Positions 30,997 through 37,171 of a DNA stretch of 37,171 nt are shown here, in pieces. Within the stretch, counting starts at the first letter, position 1. Every line of letters begins with the position of its first letter. Location: assembly GCA_019247775.1 (NCBI GenBank), contig JAFBAN010000015.1, forward strand, positions 1 to 37,171, in the 5' to 3' direction. Both the position numbers and the translations under genes were made by a program. The notes under the pieces were generated by a model. It had not been told where the DNA came from, searched no databases, and was given only the letters and a program-made list of their open reading frames with translations. This stretch comes from Chitinophagaceae bacterium (GTDB lineage Bacteria > Bacteroidota > Bacteroidia > Chitinophagales > Chitinophagaceae).

Positions 30997-31679
30997 GTAT
31001 TAAAGTGCTGTATGTAGAGGATGAATTGTTCCTTGGCAAGATCGTAAAGGAAACCCTGGAGACCAGGGGCTTTGAAGTGATCATGGAAAGCGATGGCGCT
31101 GATGTGGTACGTACCTTCGAAGACGAGCAACCCGATATCTGCGTACTGGATGTGATGCTGCCCAACAAAAGCGGTTTCGAGATCGCCGAAGATATCCGCA
31201 AGATCAACGACGATGTGCCGGTGATCTTCCTCACTGCAAAAACCCAGACCGACGATGTGGTGCATGGTTTCCGCATCGGCGGTAACGATTATATCCGCAA
31301 GCCTTTCAGCATGGAAGAACTGATCGTTCGCATCGAGAATGCGCTGCGCGTAAAGAAAGACGCTCCTGTAGCCATAACCGGAGACGCGATCCCCCTGGGG
31401 AAATACCAGTTCCACCTCAACAAGCAGGTGCTCGCTTCCGCTACCGAGGAGCGTAAACTTTCCTATCGCGAAAGCGAACTCCTCAAATACCTCTACCAGA
31501 ACCGCGATAGTGTGATCGATCGGCGTGACCTGCTCAACCATATCTGGGGAAACGATTCTTTCTTCAACAGCCGCAACCTGGATGTGTACATCACCAAGAT
31601 CCGCGGGTATCTGAGAGAAGATGAAACCCTGGAGATCATCACCATCAAAGGCGTGGGTTACCGCTTCGTAACGGCTTGA
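30993..31679 (+). CDS. OmpR/PhoB-type response regulator
   Basis: The 228-residue protein has a receiver domain (1-120) with acidic residues Glu9 and Asp10, phospho-acceptor Asp53 (VLDVMLP), Thr81 and Lys103 (RKPF). A winged-helix DNA-binding domain (about 130-228) carries YRESELLKYLYQNRD, a recognition helix region FFNSRNLDVYITKIR and the KGVGYRF hairpin. OmpR-type regulators bind tandem direct sites about 10-11 bp apart, which fits the TTAACC sites before the 25001 gene and before this operon. The start overlaps the kinase stop, indicating coupled expression. Confidence 0.96.
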   Translation: MSIKVLYVEDELFLGKIVKETLETRGFEVIMESDGADVVRTFEDEQPDICVLDVMLPNKSGFEIAEDIRKINDDVPVIFLTAKTQTDDVVHGFRIGGNDYIRKPFSMEELIVRIENALRVKKDAPVAITGDAIPLGKYQFHLNKQVLASATEERKLSYRESELLKYLYQNRDSVIDRRDLLNHIWGNDSFFNSRNLDVYITKIRGYLREDETLEIITIKGVGYRFVTA

Positions 31680-31750
31680 GGCGGATAAAAGCAGTTTGTC
31701 ATTTCGAGCTTGCGGGTGCCATGTTTGTTGCCTAATTTTCGAAAAAAAAC

Positions 31751-32086
31751 ATGGTCTACGATTCCTTTGTTACCACCGCTTTCGACATCCAGGGTTATCG
31801 TGTTACCGAGCAATTCGGGGTTGTTCGGGGTATTATCGTTCGGTCCCGCAGTATTTTCGGCACCATCGGCGGCGCCCTGCAAAGCCTGGCCGGCGGAAAT
31901 ATCACCCTCTACACTGAACTCTGCGAAAAAGCCCGCCAGGATGCCTATCGCGAAATGATCGTTCACGCCGAGGCCCGCGGCGCCAACGCGGTTCTCGGCA
32001 TGCGCTACGATGCCAACGAGATCATGAACGGGATCACAGAAGTGCTATGTTATGGTACAGCCGTGAAGATCGAGAAAGAGAATTGA
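31751..32086 (+). CDS. YbjQ/UPF0145 family protein
   Basis: The 111-residue protein matches the YbjQ family (PF01906): [14 protein letters not shown] near the N-terminus, [15 protein letters not shown], then [11 protein letters not shown] at about 82-92. These proteins form small pentameric beta-rich rings; the function is not established, though some members have been linked to heavy metals or stress. The length is usual for the family. It starts 71 nt after the response regulator and could be transcribed separately, but no full TAnnTTTG box was seen. It is followed by the repeat element at 32091. Confidence 0.92.
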   Translation: MVYDSFVTTAFDIQGYRVTEQFGVVRGIIVRSRSIFGTIGGALQSLAGGNITLYTELCEKARQDAYREMIVHAEARGANAVLGMRYDANEIMNGITEVLCYGTAVKIEKEN

Positions 32087-32090
32087 ACAA

Positions 32091-32302
32091 GGAACAGATG
32101 AGCAAGGAACAAGGAACCGAGGAACGAACAGGAGAGTAAGGAATCTGCCGCGGGGAAGCAAGAAGCCGATTAACGAGGGTTGAGTACTCTCCGGAGCTTT
32201 TCTTTTTCTCTTCTGCCCTTCTTTTATTGAACTTCTGCTCCAACCGAGGCCTGCTGACGCATTCTCCATTCATCAGTTCCTTGTTCCTTGTTCATCTGTT
32301 CC
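32091..32302 (+). repeat. Inverted heptamer-like repeat upstream of kbl
   Basis: Left arm 32091-32117 (GGAACA-type units) and right arm 32276-32302 (TTCCTTG units) are reverse complements at 26 of 27 positions. The 158-nt spacer contains a TTTTATTGAACTTC block shared with the 4267-4515 element. The gap 32087-32331 has no gene. Confidence 0.9.
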
Positions 32303-32311
32303 ATACCTTTG
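32281..32311 (+). promoter_or_regulatory. kbl promoter with -33 TTG inside the repeat arm
   Basis: TACCTTTG (32304-32311) matches TAnnTTTG. A TTG at 32281-32283 lies 20 nt upstream of it, at the usual -33 distance, and is part of a TTCCTTG repeat unit. The ATG at 32332 follows 20 nt later. Confidence 0.6.
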
Positions 32312-32331
32312 CCCCTCTAAATTGCCAGGCA

Positions 32332-33522
32332 ATGAACGAAAAATTTGTCAAGCGGATCGAAGCGGAACTGCAGGAGATCGAAACCGCCGGACTATTCAAG
32401 AAAGAACGGGTGATCACCAGCGAACAGGGGCCCGAGATCACCGTTAACGGCAGGCAGGTACTGAATTTCTGCGCCAATAATTATCTCGGACTTTCTTCCC
32501 ATCCCAAAGTGATAGAAGCGGCCCATAAAGCCATCGATACCCATGGTTATGGCATGAGCAGTGTGCGCTTTATCTGCGGCACGCAGGATATCCATAAAGA
32601 ACTGGAGAAAAAGCTGGCTGAGTTCCTCGGCACAGAAGATACCATCCTGTACGCTGCCGCATTCGATGCCAATGGCGGGGTTTTCGAACCGCTGTTCAAT
32701 GAACAGGACGCCATTATCAGCGATGCACTCAACCATGCATCCATCATCGACGGCGTACGTTTATGCAAGGCGCAGCGCTTCCGTTATGAACACAACAATA
32801 TGGAAGACCTGGAAGCCAGGCTGCAGGAATCCGCCGGCTGCCGTAGCCGGATCATCGTAACGGATGGCTCGTTCAGTATGGACGGTACGATTGCGCAACT
32901 CGATAAGATCTGCGATCTGGCCGATAAATACGATGCGATCGTGATGATAGACGAATGCCATTCTTCCGGCTTTCTTGGAAAAGCAGGCCGGGGTACGCAT
33001 GAATACCGGAACGTGATGGGTCGCATCGATATTATTACCGGCACCCTCGGCAAAGCATTGGGCGGCGCCAGCGGCGGATTTACCTCCGGTCGCAAAGAGA
33101 TCATCGAAATGCTGCGTCAGCGAAGCAGGCCTTACCTGTTTTCCAATACTGTGGCGCCAAGTATCGTCGGGGCATCGATCGCTGTGCTGGATATGCTTAC
33201 AGAGACCACCGAGCTGCGCGATAAGCTCGAATACAACACCAAATATTTCCGCAGCAAAATGACGGAAGCCGGTTTCGATATCAAACCGGGCGATCACCCC
33301 ATCGTTCCCATCATGCTGTATGAGGCAACAGTTGCTCAGAATTTTGCAGCCAAGCTGCTGGATGAAGGCGTGTATGTGATCGGCTTTTTCTTTCCGGTCG
33401 TTGCCAAAGGCCTGGCCAGGATCCGGGTGCAATTGAGCGCGGCGCATGAGCAGGAACATTTGGATAAGGCGATTGCAGCGTTCACGAAAGTTGGAAAAGA
33501 ACTCGGGGTGCTGAAGAATTAA
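32332..33522 (+). CDS. kbl: Glycine C-acetyltransferase (2-amino-3-ketobutyrate CoA ligase)
   Basis: Kbl converts 2-amino-3-ketobutyrate and CoA to glycine and acetyl-CoA, the second step of threonine breakdown. The 396-residue product aligns with E. coli Kbl over its full length: GLFKEERxITS-like start, NFCANNYLGL, SVRFICGTQDIHKELE, DALNHASIIDG and the PLP Lys241 in GTLGKALGGASGG. The start at 32332 is chosen over an in-frame ATG at 32227 because it fits the family N-terminus and because the promoter lies at 32304-32311. Threonine dehydrogenase is not seen in this window. Related 2-amino ketone synthases are possible but the identity to Kbl looks high. Confidence 0.95.
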   Translation: MNEKFVKRIEAELQEIETAGLFKKERVITSEQGPEITVNGRQVLNFCANNYLGLSSHPKVIEAAHKAIDTHGYGMSSVRFICGTQDIHKELEKKLAEFLGTEDTILYAAAFDANGGVFEPLFNEQDAIISDALNHASIIDGVRLCKAQRFRYEHNNMEDLEARLQESAGCRSRIIVTDGSFSMDGTIAQLDKICDLADKYDAIVMIDECHSSGFLGKAGRGTHEYRNVMGRIDIITGTLGKALGGASGGFTSGRKEIIEMLRQRSRPYLFSNTVAPSIVGASIAVLDMLTETTELRDKLEYNTKYFRSKMTEAGFDIKPGDHPIVPIMLYEATVAQNFAAKLLDEGVYVIGFFFPVVAKGLARIRVQLSAAHEQEHLDKAIAAFTKVGKELGVLKN

Positions 33523-33625
33523 TAATTAGTAATTAACAATTAATAATTAAGGAAACAAGATGAAAAATTGGTTCAATTGGAAAATCATAGCCGCATTATT
33601 AATTATTAATTATTCATTATTAATT
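33517..33625 (+). repeat. AT-rich heptamer inverted repeat around the beta-lactamase start
   Basis: Left arm 33517-33547 (units such as TTAATAA, TTAGTAA, TTAACAA) covers the kbl stop. Right arm 33595-33625 (units ATTATTA, ATTATTC) is its reverse complement at 28 of 31 positions and lies inside the signal peptide. The 47-nt loop contains the start codon at 33560. Confidence 0.92.
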
Positions 33626-34408
33626 TCCTCCTGTACGCCTAACAACGTTAAGACCGACGATACGCTTAAGGCTTATTTCGACAAGCATCATGTAACCGGA
33701 ACATTTGGTCTCTATGACAATGGTACCGGTCAGTTCCTGATCTATAATCTCGCCCGCTTCAAAGACTCTGCTTTTCTGCCGGCTTCCACTTTCAAGATCG
33801 TTAATTCACTGATAGGTGTTGAAACAGGAAAGATCACGAATGAAAAAATGCTGATCAAATGGGATGGGGTGGCACGCAGATTTCCAAATGGCGATACTGC
33901 TTTTGCCTGGAACAAAGACCTCACGATGGAAGAAGCGTTCAAAGTATCTGCATTTCCTTATTACCAGGAAGTGGCCCGGAGGATCGGAAAGGATACGATG
34001 CAGCGCTGGCTCGACAGTTTGAAATATGGCAATCACCAGATCGGCGGCGCAGTTGATTCTTTCTGGGTGAACAATTCGCTGAAAATAACGGCGGATGAAG
34101 AAATGGGACTGGTAAAAAAGCTCTATTTCGGTCAGCTGCCTTTTCAGAAACGCACCCAGGATATTGTGAAAAAAGTAATGGTGCAGGAGAACAATGCCAA
34201 TTACACACTTGCTTATAAAACCGGCTGGGGCTTCCGCGAAAACGGGAATGGGCTCGGCTGGATCGTTGGCTGGATAGAAGAGAACAAACACCCCTATTTC
34301 TTCGCGATGAATGTGGAGGGACCGCATAACACAGATATGCTGCCGGTTCGGCTAGATATCCTCAAAAGCATACTGAAACGGGAAGGCTTTTTTGAAGGGA
34401 AACGTTAA
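33560..34408 (+). CDS. Class D (OXA-type) beta-lactamase, lipoprotein
   Basis: The 282-residue protein has the class D active-site set: Ser76-T-F-Lys79 (ASTFK), Ser130-A-Phe132 where the family usually has S-x-V, Tyr156-G-N158 and Lys220-T-Gly222 (KTGWG), plus the WIVGW strand. It should hydrolyse beta-lactams through an acyl-enzyme with carboxylated Lys79; the spectrum cannot be predicted. The signal peptide ends with ISSC (Cys25), indicating a lipoprotein. Its hydrophobic core (LLIINYSLLI) is encoded by 7-nt repeats. It lies 37 nt after kbl and may be cotranscribed. An OXA-like sensor protein of the BlaR type is less likely as there is no extra domain. Confidence 0.92.
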   Translation: MKNWFNWKIIAALLIINYSLLISSCTPNNVKTDDTLKAYFDKHHVTGTFGLYDNGTGQFLIYNLARFKDSAFLPASTFKIVNSLIGVETGKITNEKMLIKWDGVARRFPNGDTAFAWNKDLTMEEAFKVSAFPYYQEVARRIGKDTMQRWLDSLKYGNHQIGGAVDSFWVNNSLKITADEEMGLVKKLYFGQLPFQKRTQDIVKKVMVQENNANYTLAYKTGWGFRENGNGLGWIVGWIEENKHPYFFAMNVEGPHNTDMLPVRLDILKSILKREGFFEGKR

Positions 34409-34424
34409 TCCGGCGCTTCATTTT

Positions 34425-34504
34425 TTAACCGCGAAGGCGCAAGGACGCCGTGTATCGCAAAGTTGCTCCGCGCATCCCCCGCGCCCTTGCGCCTTTGCGG
34501 TTAA
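34425..34504 (+). repeat. Octamer inverted repeat between the beta-lactamase gene and ispG
   Basis: Left arm 34425-34448 contains GAAGGCGC and AAGGACGC and starts with TTAACCGC. Right arm 34481-34504 pairs at 22 of 24 positions. The loop is 32 nt. The left unit resembles the octamers at 27923. It may end the beta-lactamase transcript. Confidence 0.85.
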
Positions 34505-34545
34505 ACCGCCACCCCAAAACTTCAACCTTTCTGCCCTTGATCCGT

Positions 34546-34553
34546 TAACTTTG
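34546..34553 (+). promoter_or_regulatory. -7 promoter box of ispG (TAACTTTG)
   Basis: A full match to TAnnTTTG that ends 6 nt before the ATG at 34560, so the mRNA is probably leaderless or nearly so. Confidence 0.6.
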
Positions 34554-34559
34554 CACCCT

Positions 34560-36569
34560 ATGCAGCTCTATTGCCCGTCCCTCACGGAATACCGCCGTCT
34601 TCCCACCCGCGAAGTGAAGATCGGGGAGCTCTTGCTGGGCAATTTTAATCCGATCCGCCTGCAGACGATGACCACCACAGACACCATGGACACCATGGCC
34701 ACGGTAGAGCAGAGCATCCGTTGCATTGAGGCCGGCGCCGAACTGGTGCGCATAACTGCGCCAAGCAAAAAAGAAGCCGAAAACCTGCTCAATATCAGAA
34801 ATGAATTGCATCGCCGCGGATACAAAACCCCGCTTGTTGCCGATATCCATTTTACGCCTAATGCCGCAGAGATAGCAGCAAGAATAGTGGAGAAGGTGCG
34901 GGTGAACCCGGGCAACTATGTCGACAAAAAAAAGTTTGAGCAGATAGAATACACCGATGCCGAATACCTCGAAGAGATCGAACGCATCCGCGAGCGCTTC
35001 ACGCCGCTGGTGAAGATCTGCCAGGAATATGGTACTGCCATGCGCATCGGCACCAACCACGGTTCGCTGAGCGACCGCATCATGAGCCGTTACGGCGATA
35101 CGCCCATGGGAATGGTGGAATCTGCGATGGAATTTCTGCGGATCGCAAGGAATGAGAGCTATCACAACATCGTGCTCAGCATGAAATCGAGCAACCCGCA
35201 GGTGATGGTGCAGGCTTACCGGTTACTGATCCAGCAGATGGATGCTGAATTCGGGGAATGCTATCCGCTGCACCTCGGCGTAACAGAAGCAGGAGATGGC
35301 GAAGATGGCCGTGTGAAAAGTGCGGCTGGAATCGGTACATTATTGGAAGATGGGATTGGCGATACAGTGCGCGTTAGCCTTACTGAGGACCCCGAATTTG
35401 AGATCCCTGTCTGCAGAGACCTGGTAAAAAGATATGATGAGCGCGGAGCGTCTGCGCTTCGGATCCCCGCTATTGGAAAAGTTCCCTACAACCCGTTCGA
35501 ATACAAACGCCGGCAAACCTTTGCAGTCGGCAATATCGGCGATAAACAGGTGCCGGTGGTGGTTGCAGACCTGAGCAAGATAACCGCCATCACACCGGAG
35601 CATCTGCAGGCGATTGGATACAGCTACGATGCAGCAACCGATAAATGGAATATCAGCGATGCAGCAGCAGATTGTATTTTCACCGGGCATCAGCTACTGA
35701 ACTTCGCGCTGCCCGGCACCCTGAGAGTGATCGTCTACCCCGCCACATGGGCCACTGCTCCCGACCAGGAAAAATACCTGCCGATCTTCGATGCCGGAGG
35801 CTACCTGCAGTCCAAACATAAAAGCGCTGTATCAAACTTTGTGATGGTAGACTGCTTCAATGATGAAACGCCTATCAACGATTTCACTTATCTCGATGAA
35901 ATAGCCAACGACACTACCGTGGTGATCTGCCTCAGCAGCACAAATCCGCATGGCATGCCCGCTATCCGGCGCATGTTCATGGAGTTGATGGATCGTAATA
36001 TTAAAAACCCGGTGGTGATCATTGTAGACAGCAACTGGCAGTCGGCCGATGAGCACCTGATCCATTATTCAACCGAATGCGGGGCATTATTGCTCGATGG
36101 CTTCGGGGATGGCATCTGCCTGGGCATGTCTGCGCCGAGTTACCAGCTGCAATCGACAGGCAAACAGGATACCGGCGGCCGTAATTACCTGAATAAAACC
36201 TCTGTCGAACAATTCATCAACGCCACCGCTTTCAGTATCCTGCAGGCGACACGCACCCGCATCTCAAAGACGGAGTACATCAGCTGCCCGAGTTGCGGAC
36301 GCACTTTATTCGATCTCCAGGAAACAACAGCAAAGATCCGCAGCGTAACCAATCATCTCAAAGGCGTGAAGATCGCTATCATGGGTTGTATCGTGAATGG
36401 CCCGGGTGAAATGGCGGATGCGGATTTTGGGTATGTGGGAAGCGGGGTGGGTAAGATCACTTTGTATAAAGGAAAGGATATTATGAAACGGAACATCGAC
36501 AGCGAGATCGCCGTGGATGAATTGGTGAACCTGCTAAAGGAAAATAATGCCTGGGTAGAGCCAGCGTAA
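34560..36569 (+). CDS. ispG: 4-hydroxy-3-methylbut-2-enyl-diphosphate synthase, long form
   Basis: IspG (GcpE) reduces MEcPP to HMBPP in the non-mevalonate isoprenoid pathway with a [4Fe-4S] cluster. The 669-residue length is the large form with an additional middle domain, as in Bacteroidota, Chlamydia and plants. The N-terminal TIM barrel shows VKIGELLLGNFNPIRLQTM, VRVNPGNY and GTNHGSLSDR. The C-terminal cluster domain shows CPSCGRTLFDL and GCIVNGPGEMADAD with the cluster Cys residues. The start at 34560 fits the family and the promoter at 34546; the in-frame extension from 34392 runs through the octamer repeat and overlaps the beta-lactamase gene. Confidence 0.96.
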   Translation: MQLYCPSLTEYRRLPTREVKIGELLLGNFNPIRLQTMTTTDTMDTMATVEQSIRCIEAGAELVRITAPSKKEAENLLNIRNELHRRGYKTPLVADIHFTPNAAEIAARIVEKVRVNPGNYVDKKKFEQIEYTDAEYLEEIERIRERFTPLVKICQEYGTAMRIGTNHGSLSDRIMSRYGDTPMGMVESAMEFLRIARNESYHNIVLSMKSSNPQVMVQAYRLLIQQMDAEFGECYPLHLGVTEAGDGEDGRVKSAAGIGTLLEDGIGDTVRVSLTEDPEFEIPVCRDLVKRYDERGASALRIPAIGKVPYNPFEYKRRQTFAVGNIGDKQVPVVVADLSKITAITPEHLQAIGYSYDAATDKWNISDAAADCIFTGHQLLNFALPGTLRVIVYPATWATAPDQEKYLPIFDAGGYLQSKHKSAVSNFVMVDCFNDETPINDFTYLDEIANDTTVVICLSSTNPHGMPAIRRMFMELMDRNIKNPVVIIVDSNWQSADEHLIHYSTECGALLLDGFGDGICLGMSAPSYQLQSTGKQDTGGRNYLNKTSVEQFINATAFSILQATRTRISKTEYISCPSCGRTLFDLQETTAKIRSVTNHLKGVKIAIMGCIVNGPGEMADADFGYVGSGVGKITLYKGKDIMKRNIDSEIAVDELVNLLKENNAWVEPA

Positions 36570-36581
36570 AACAGTTGGAAC

Positions 36582-37171
36582 ATGCAAACAGATTTCCTCG
36601 TCATAGGCTCCGGTATCGCAGGCCTTACTTACGCGCTAAAAACAGCAAAACATTTCCCCGATAAAAAAATAACCGTCATCACCAAAACCCAGGCTGATGA
36701 AACCAATACCAAGTACGCCCAGGGCGGCATCGCCGGAGTCTGGGACGAAGCCAATGACAGCTACGATAAACATATCGACGACACACTTGTTGCGGGTGAT
36801 GGGCTTTGCGATCCAACCATCGTGGAGATCGTAGTTAAAGAAGGTCCCGAACGCATCAAGGAGATCATCGGATACGGGGCGGAATTCGACAAGAATGAAA
36901 AAGGTGAATACAGTCTCGGTAAAGAAGGCGGTCATAGCGAGAACCGCATCCTGCATCATAAAGATGTTACCGGCAGGGAGATGGAACGCGCCCTGCTCGC
37001 AGAACTGAAAGAGGCTTCCAATATCGAGCTCATCAATCACTGCTTCGTGATCGATATCATCACCCAGCACCATATGGGTTTCCTGGTTACCAAATCAACG
37101 CCGGATATCACCTGCTATGGCGTGTACGTGCTTAAACTGAACACGAAACAGATCGAGAAGATACTGTCGAA
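36582..37171 (+). CDS. nadB: L-aspartate oxidase, C-terminus outside window
   Basis: NadB oxidises aspartate to iminoaspartate, the first step of NAD synthesis. The 196 residues seen include the FAD-binding GSGIAGL (8-15), KTQADETNTKYAQGGIAG and the SENRILHHKDVTG region with catalytic-site residues of the succinate dehydrogenase/fumarate reductase flavoprotein family. The aspartate oxidase assignment rests on TNTKYAQGGIAG, typical of Bacteroidota NadB. It begins 12 nt after ispG and is probably cotranscribed. The frame is open at the window edge. Confidence 0.92.
   Translation, partial: MQTDFLVIGSGIAGLTYALKTAKHFPDKKITVITKTQADETNTKYAQGGIAGVWDEANDSYDKHIDDTLVAGDGLCDPTIVEIVVKEGPERIKEIIGYGAEFDKNEKGEYSLGKEGGHSENRILHHKDVTGREMERALLAELKEASNIELINHCFVIDIITQHHMGFLVTKSTPDITCYGVYVLKLNTKQIEKILS

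Noticed and set aside
32227..32331. N-terminal extension of Kbl from the ATG at 32227
   Set aside because: It reads through the repeat arm and the promoter box; family alignment starts at 32332.
34392..34559. N-terminal extension of IspG from 34392
   Set aside because: It overlaps the beta-lactamase gene and reads the octamer repeat; the promoter and family N-terminus support 34560.

Overview
The window looks like a chromosomal segment from the Bacteroidota, most likely family Chitinophagaceae. The evidence is: promoter-like TAnnTTTG boxes in front of many genes; the family content (a GLPGLI protein, two carboxypeptidase-regulatory/beta-barrel outer-membrane proteins, an Ig_7 'CHU_C-associated' repeat protein, a four-helix-bundle 23S-IVP protein); an arginine pathway using an N-acylornithine carbamoyltransferase; and the long two-part IspG. 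Genus cannot be fixed by eye. No rRNA, tRNA or CRISPR array was seen.

Layout. 1-2817 (minus): N-terminal 939 residues of a secreted protein with eight Ig-like units of exactly 240 bp. 2987-3754 (minus): a lipoprotein. 3931-9343 (plus): a short Ssb, ComB and a SWIM/SNF2 helicase. 9404-11193 (minus): three exported proteins (CEICGCG outer-membrane protein, small CxxxC membrane protein, YHS lipoprotein) that suggest metal handling. 11507-14362: an outer-membrane beta-barrel protein. 14530-24005: an arginine operon in the order leader, GNAT, argG, cupin, argC, four-helix-bundle gene, argD, argF', argB, argE, argH. 24102-24854: an FKBP isomerase. 25001-31679: a second beta-barrel protein, a GLPGLI protein and a histidine kinase/response regulator pair. 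31751-37171: YbjQ, Kbl, a class D beta-lactamase, IspG and the start of NadB.

How the genes work together. The arg operon carries the acyl pathway from glutamate to arginine. The transcarbamylase has Val90 at the specificity position, which predicts N-succinyl rather than N-acetyl intermediates. Ahead of the operon is a candidate attenuator: a short ORF ending in an Arg-rich stretch (TALPRPRRGF) followed by two hairpins. The two-component system, the GLPGLI gene and the 25001 beta-barrel gene appear to share an operator: three TTAACC-type sites at offsets 0, 10 and 31 bp occur in both promoter regions.

The most unusual signal is a set of short-period repeats (7, 8 or 9 nt units) at nearly every gene boundary, mostly arranged as inverted arms around a spacer. 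The sequence differs from locus to locus but the architecture recurs. One such pair brackets a four-helix-bundle (23S rRNA intervening-sequence family) gene that sits between argC and argD, an arrangement that resembles a 23S rRNA intervening sequence placed inside an mRNA. Another pair encloses the start codon of the beta-lactamase and encodes its signal-peptide core. A third supplies the apparent -33 element of kbl. A separate GC-rich repeat lies at the translation starts of argG, argC and argF'.
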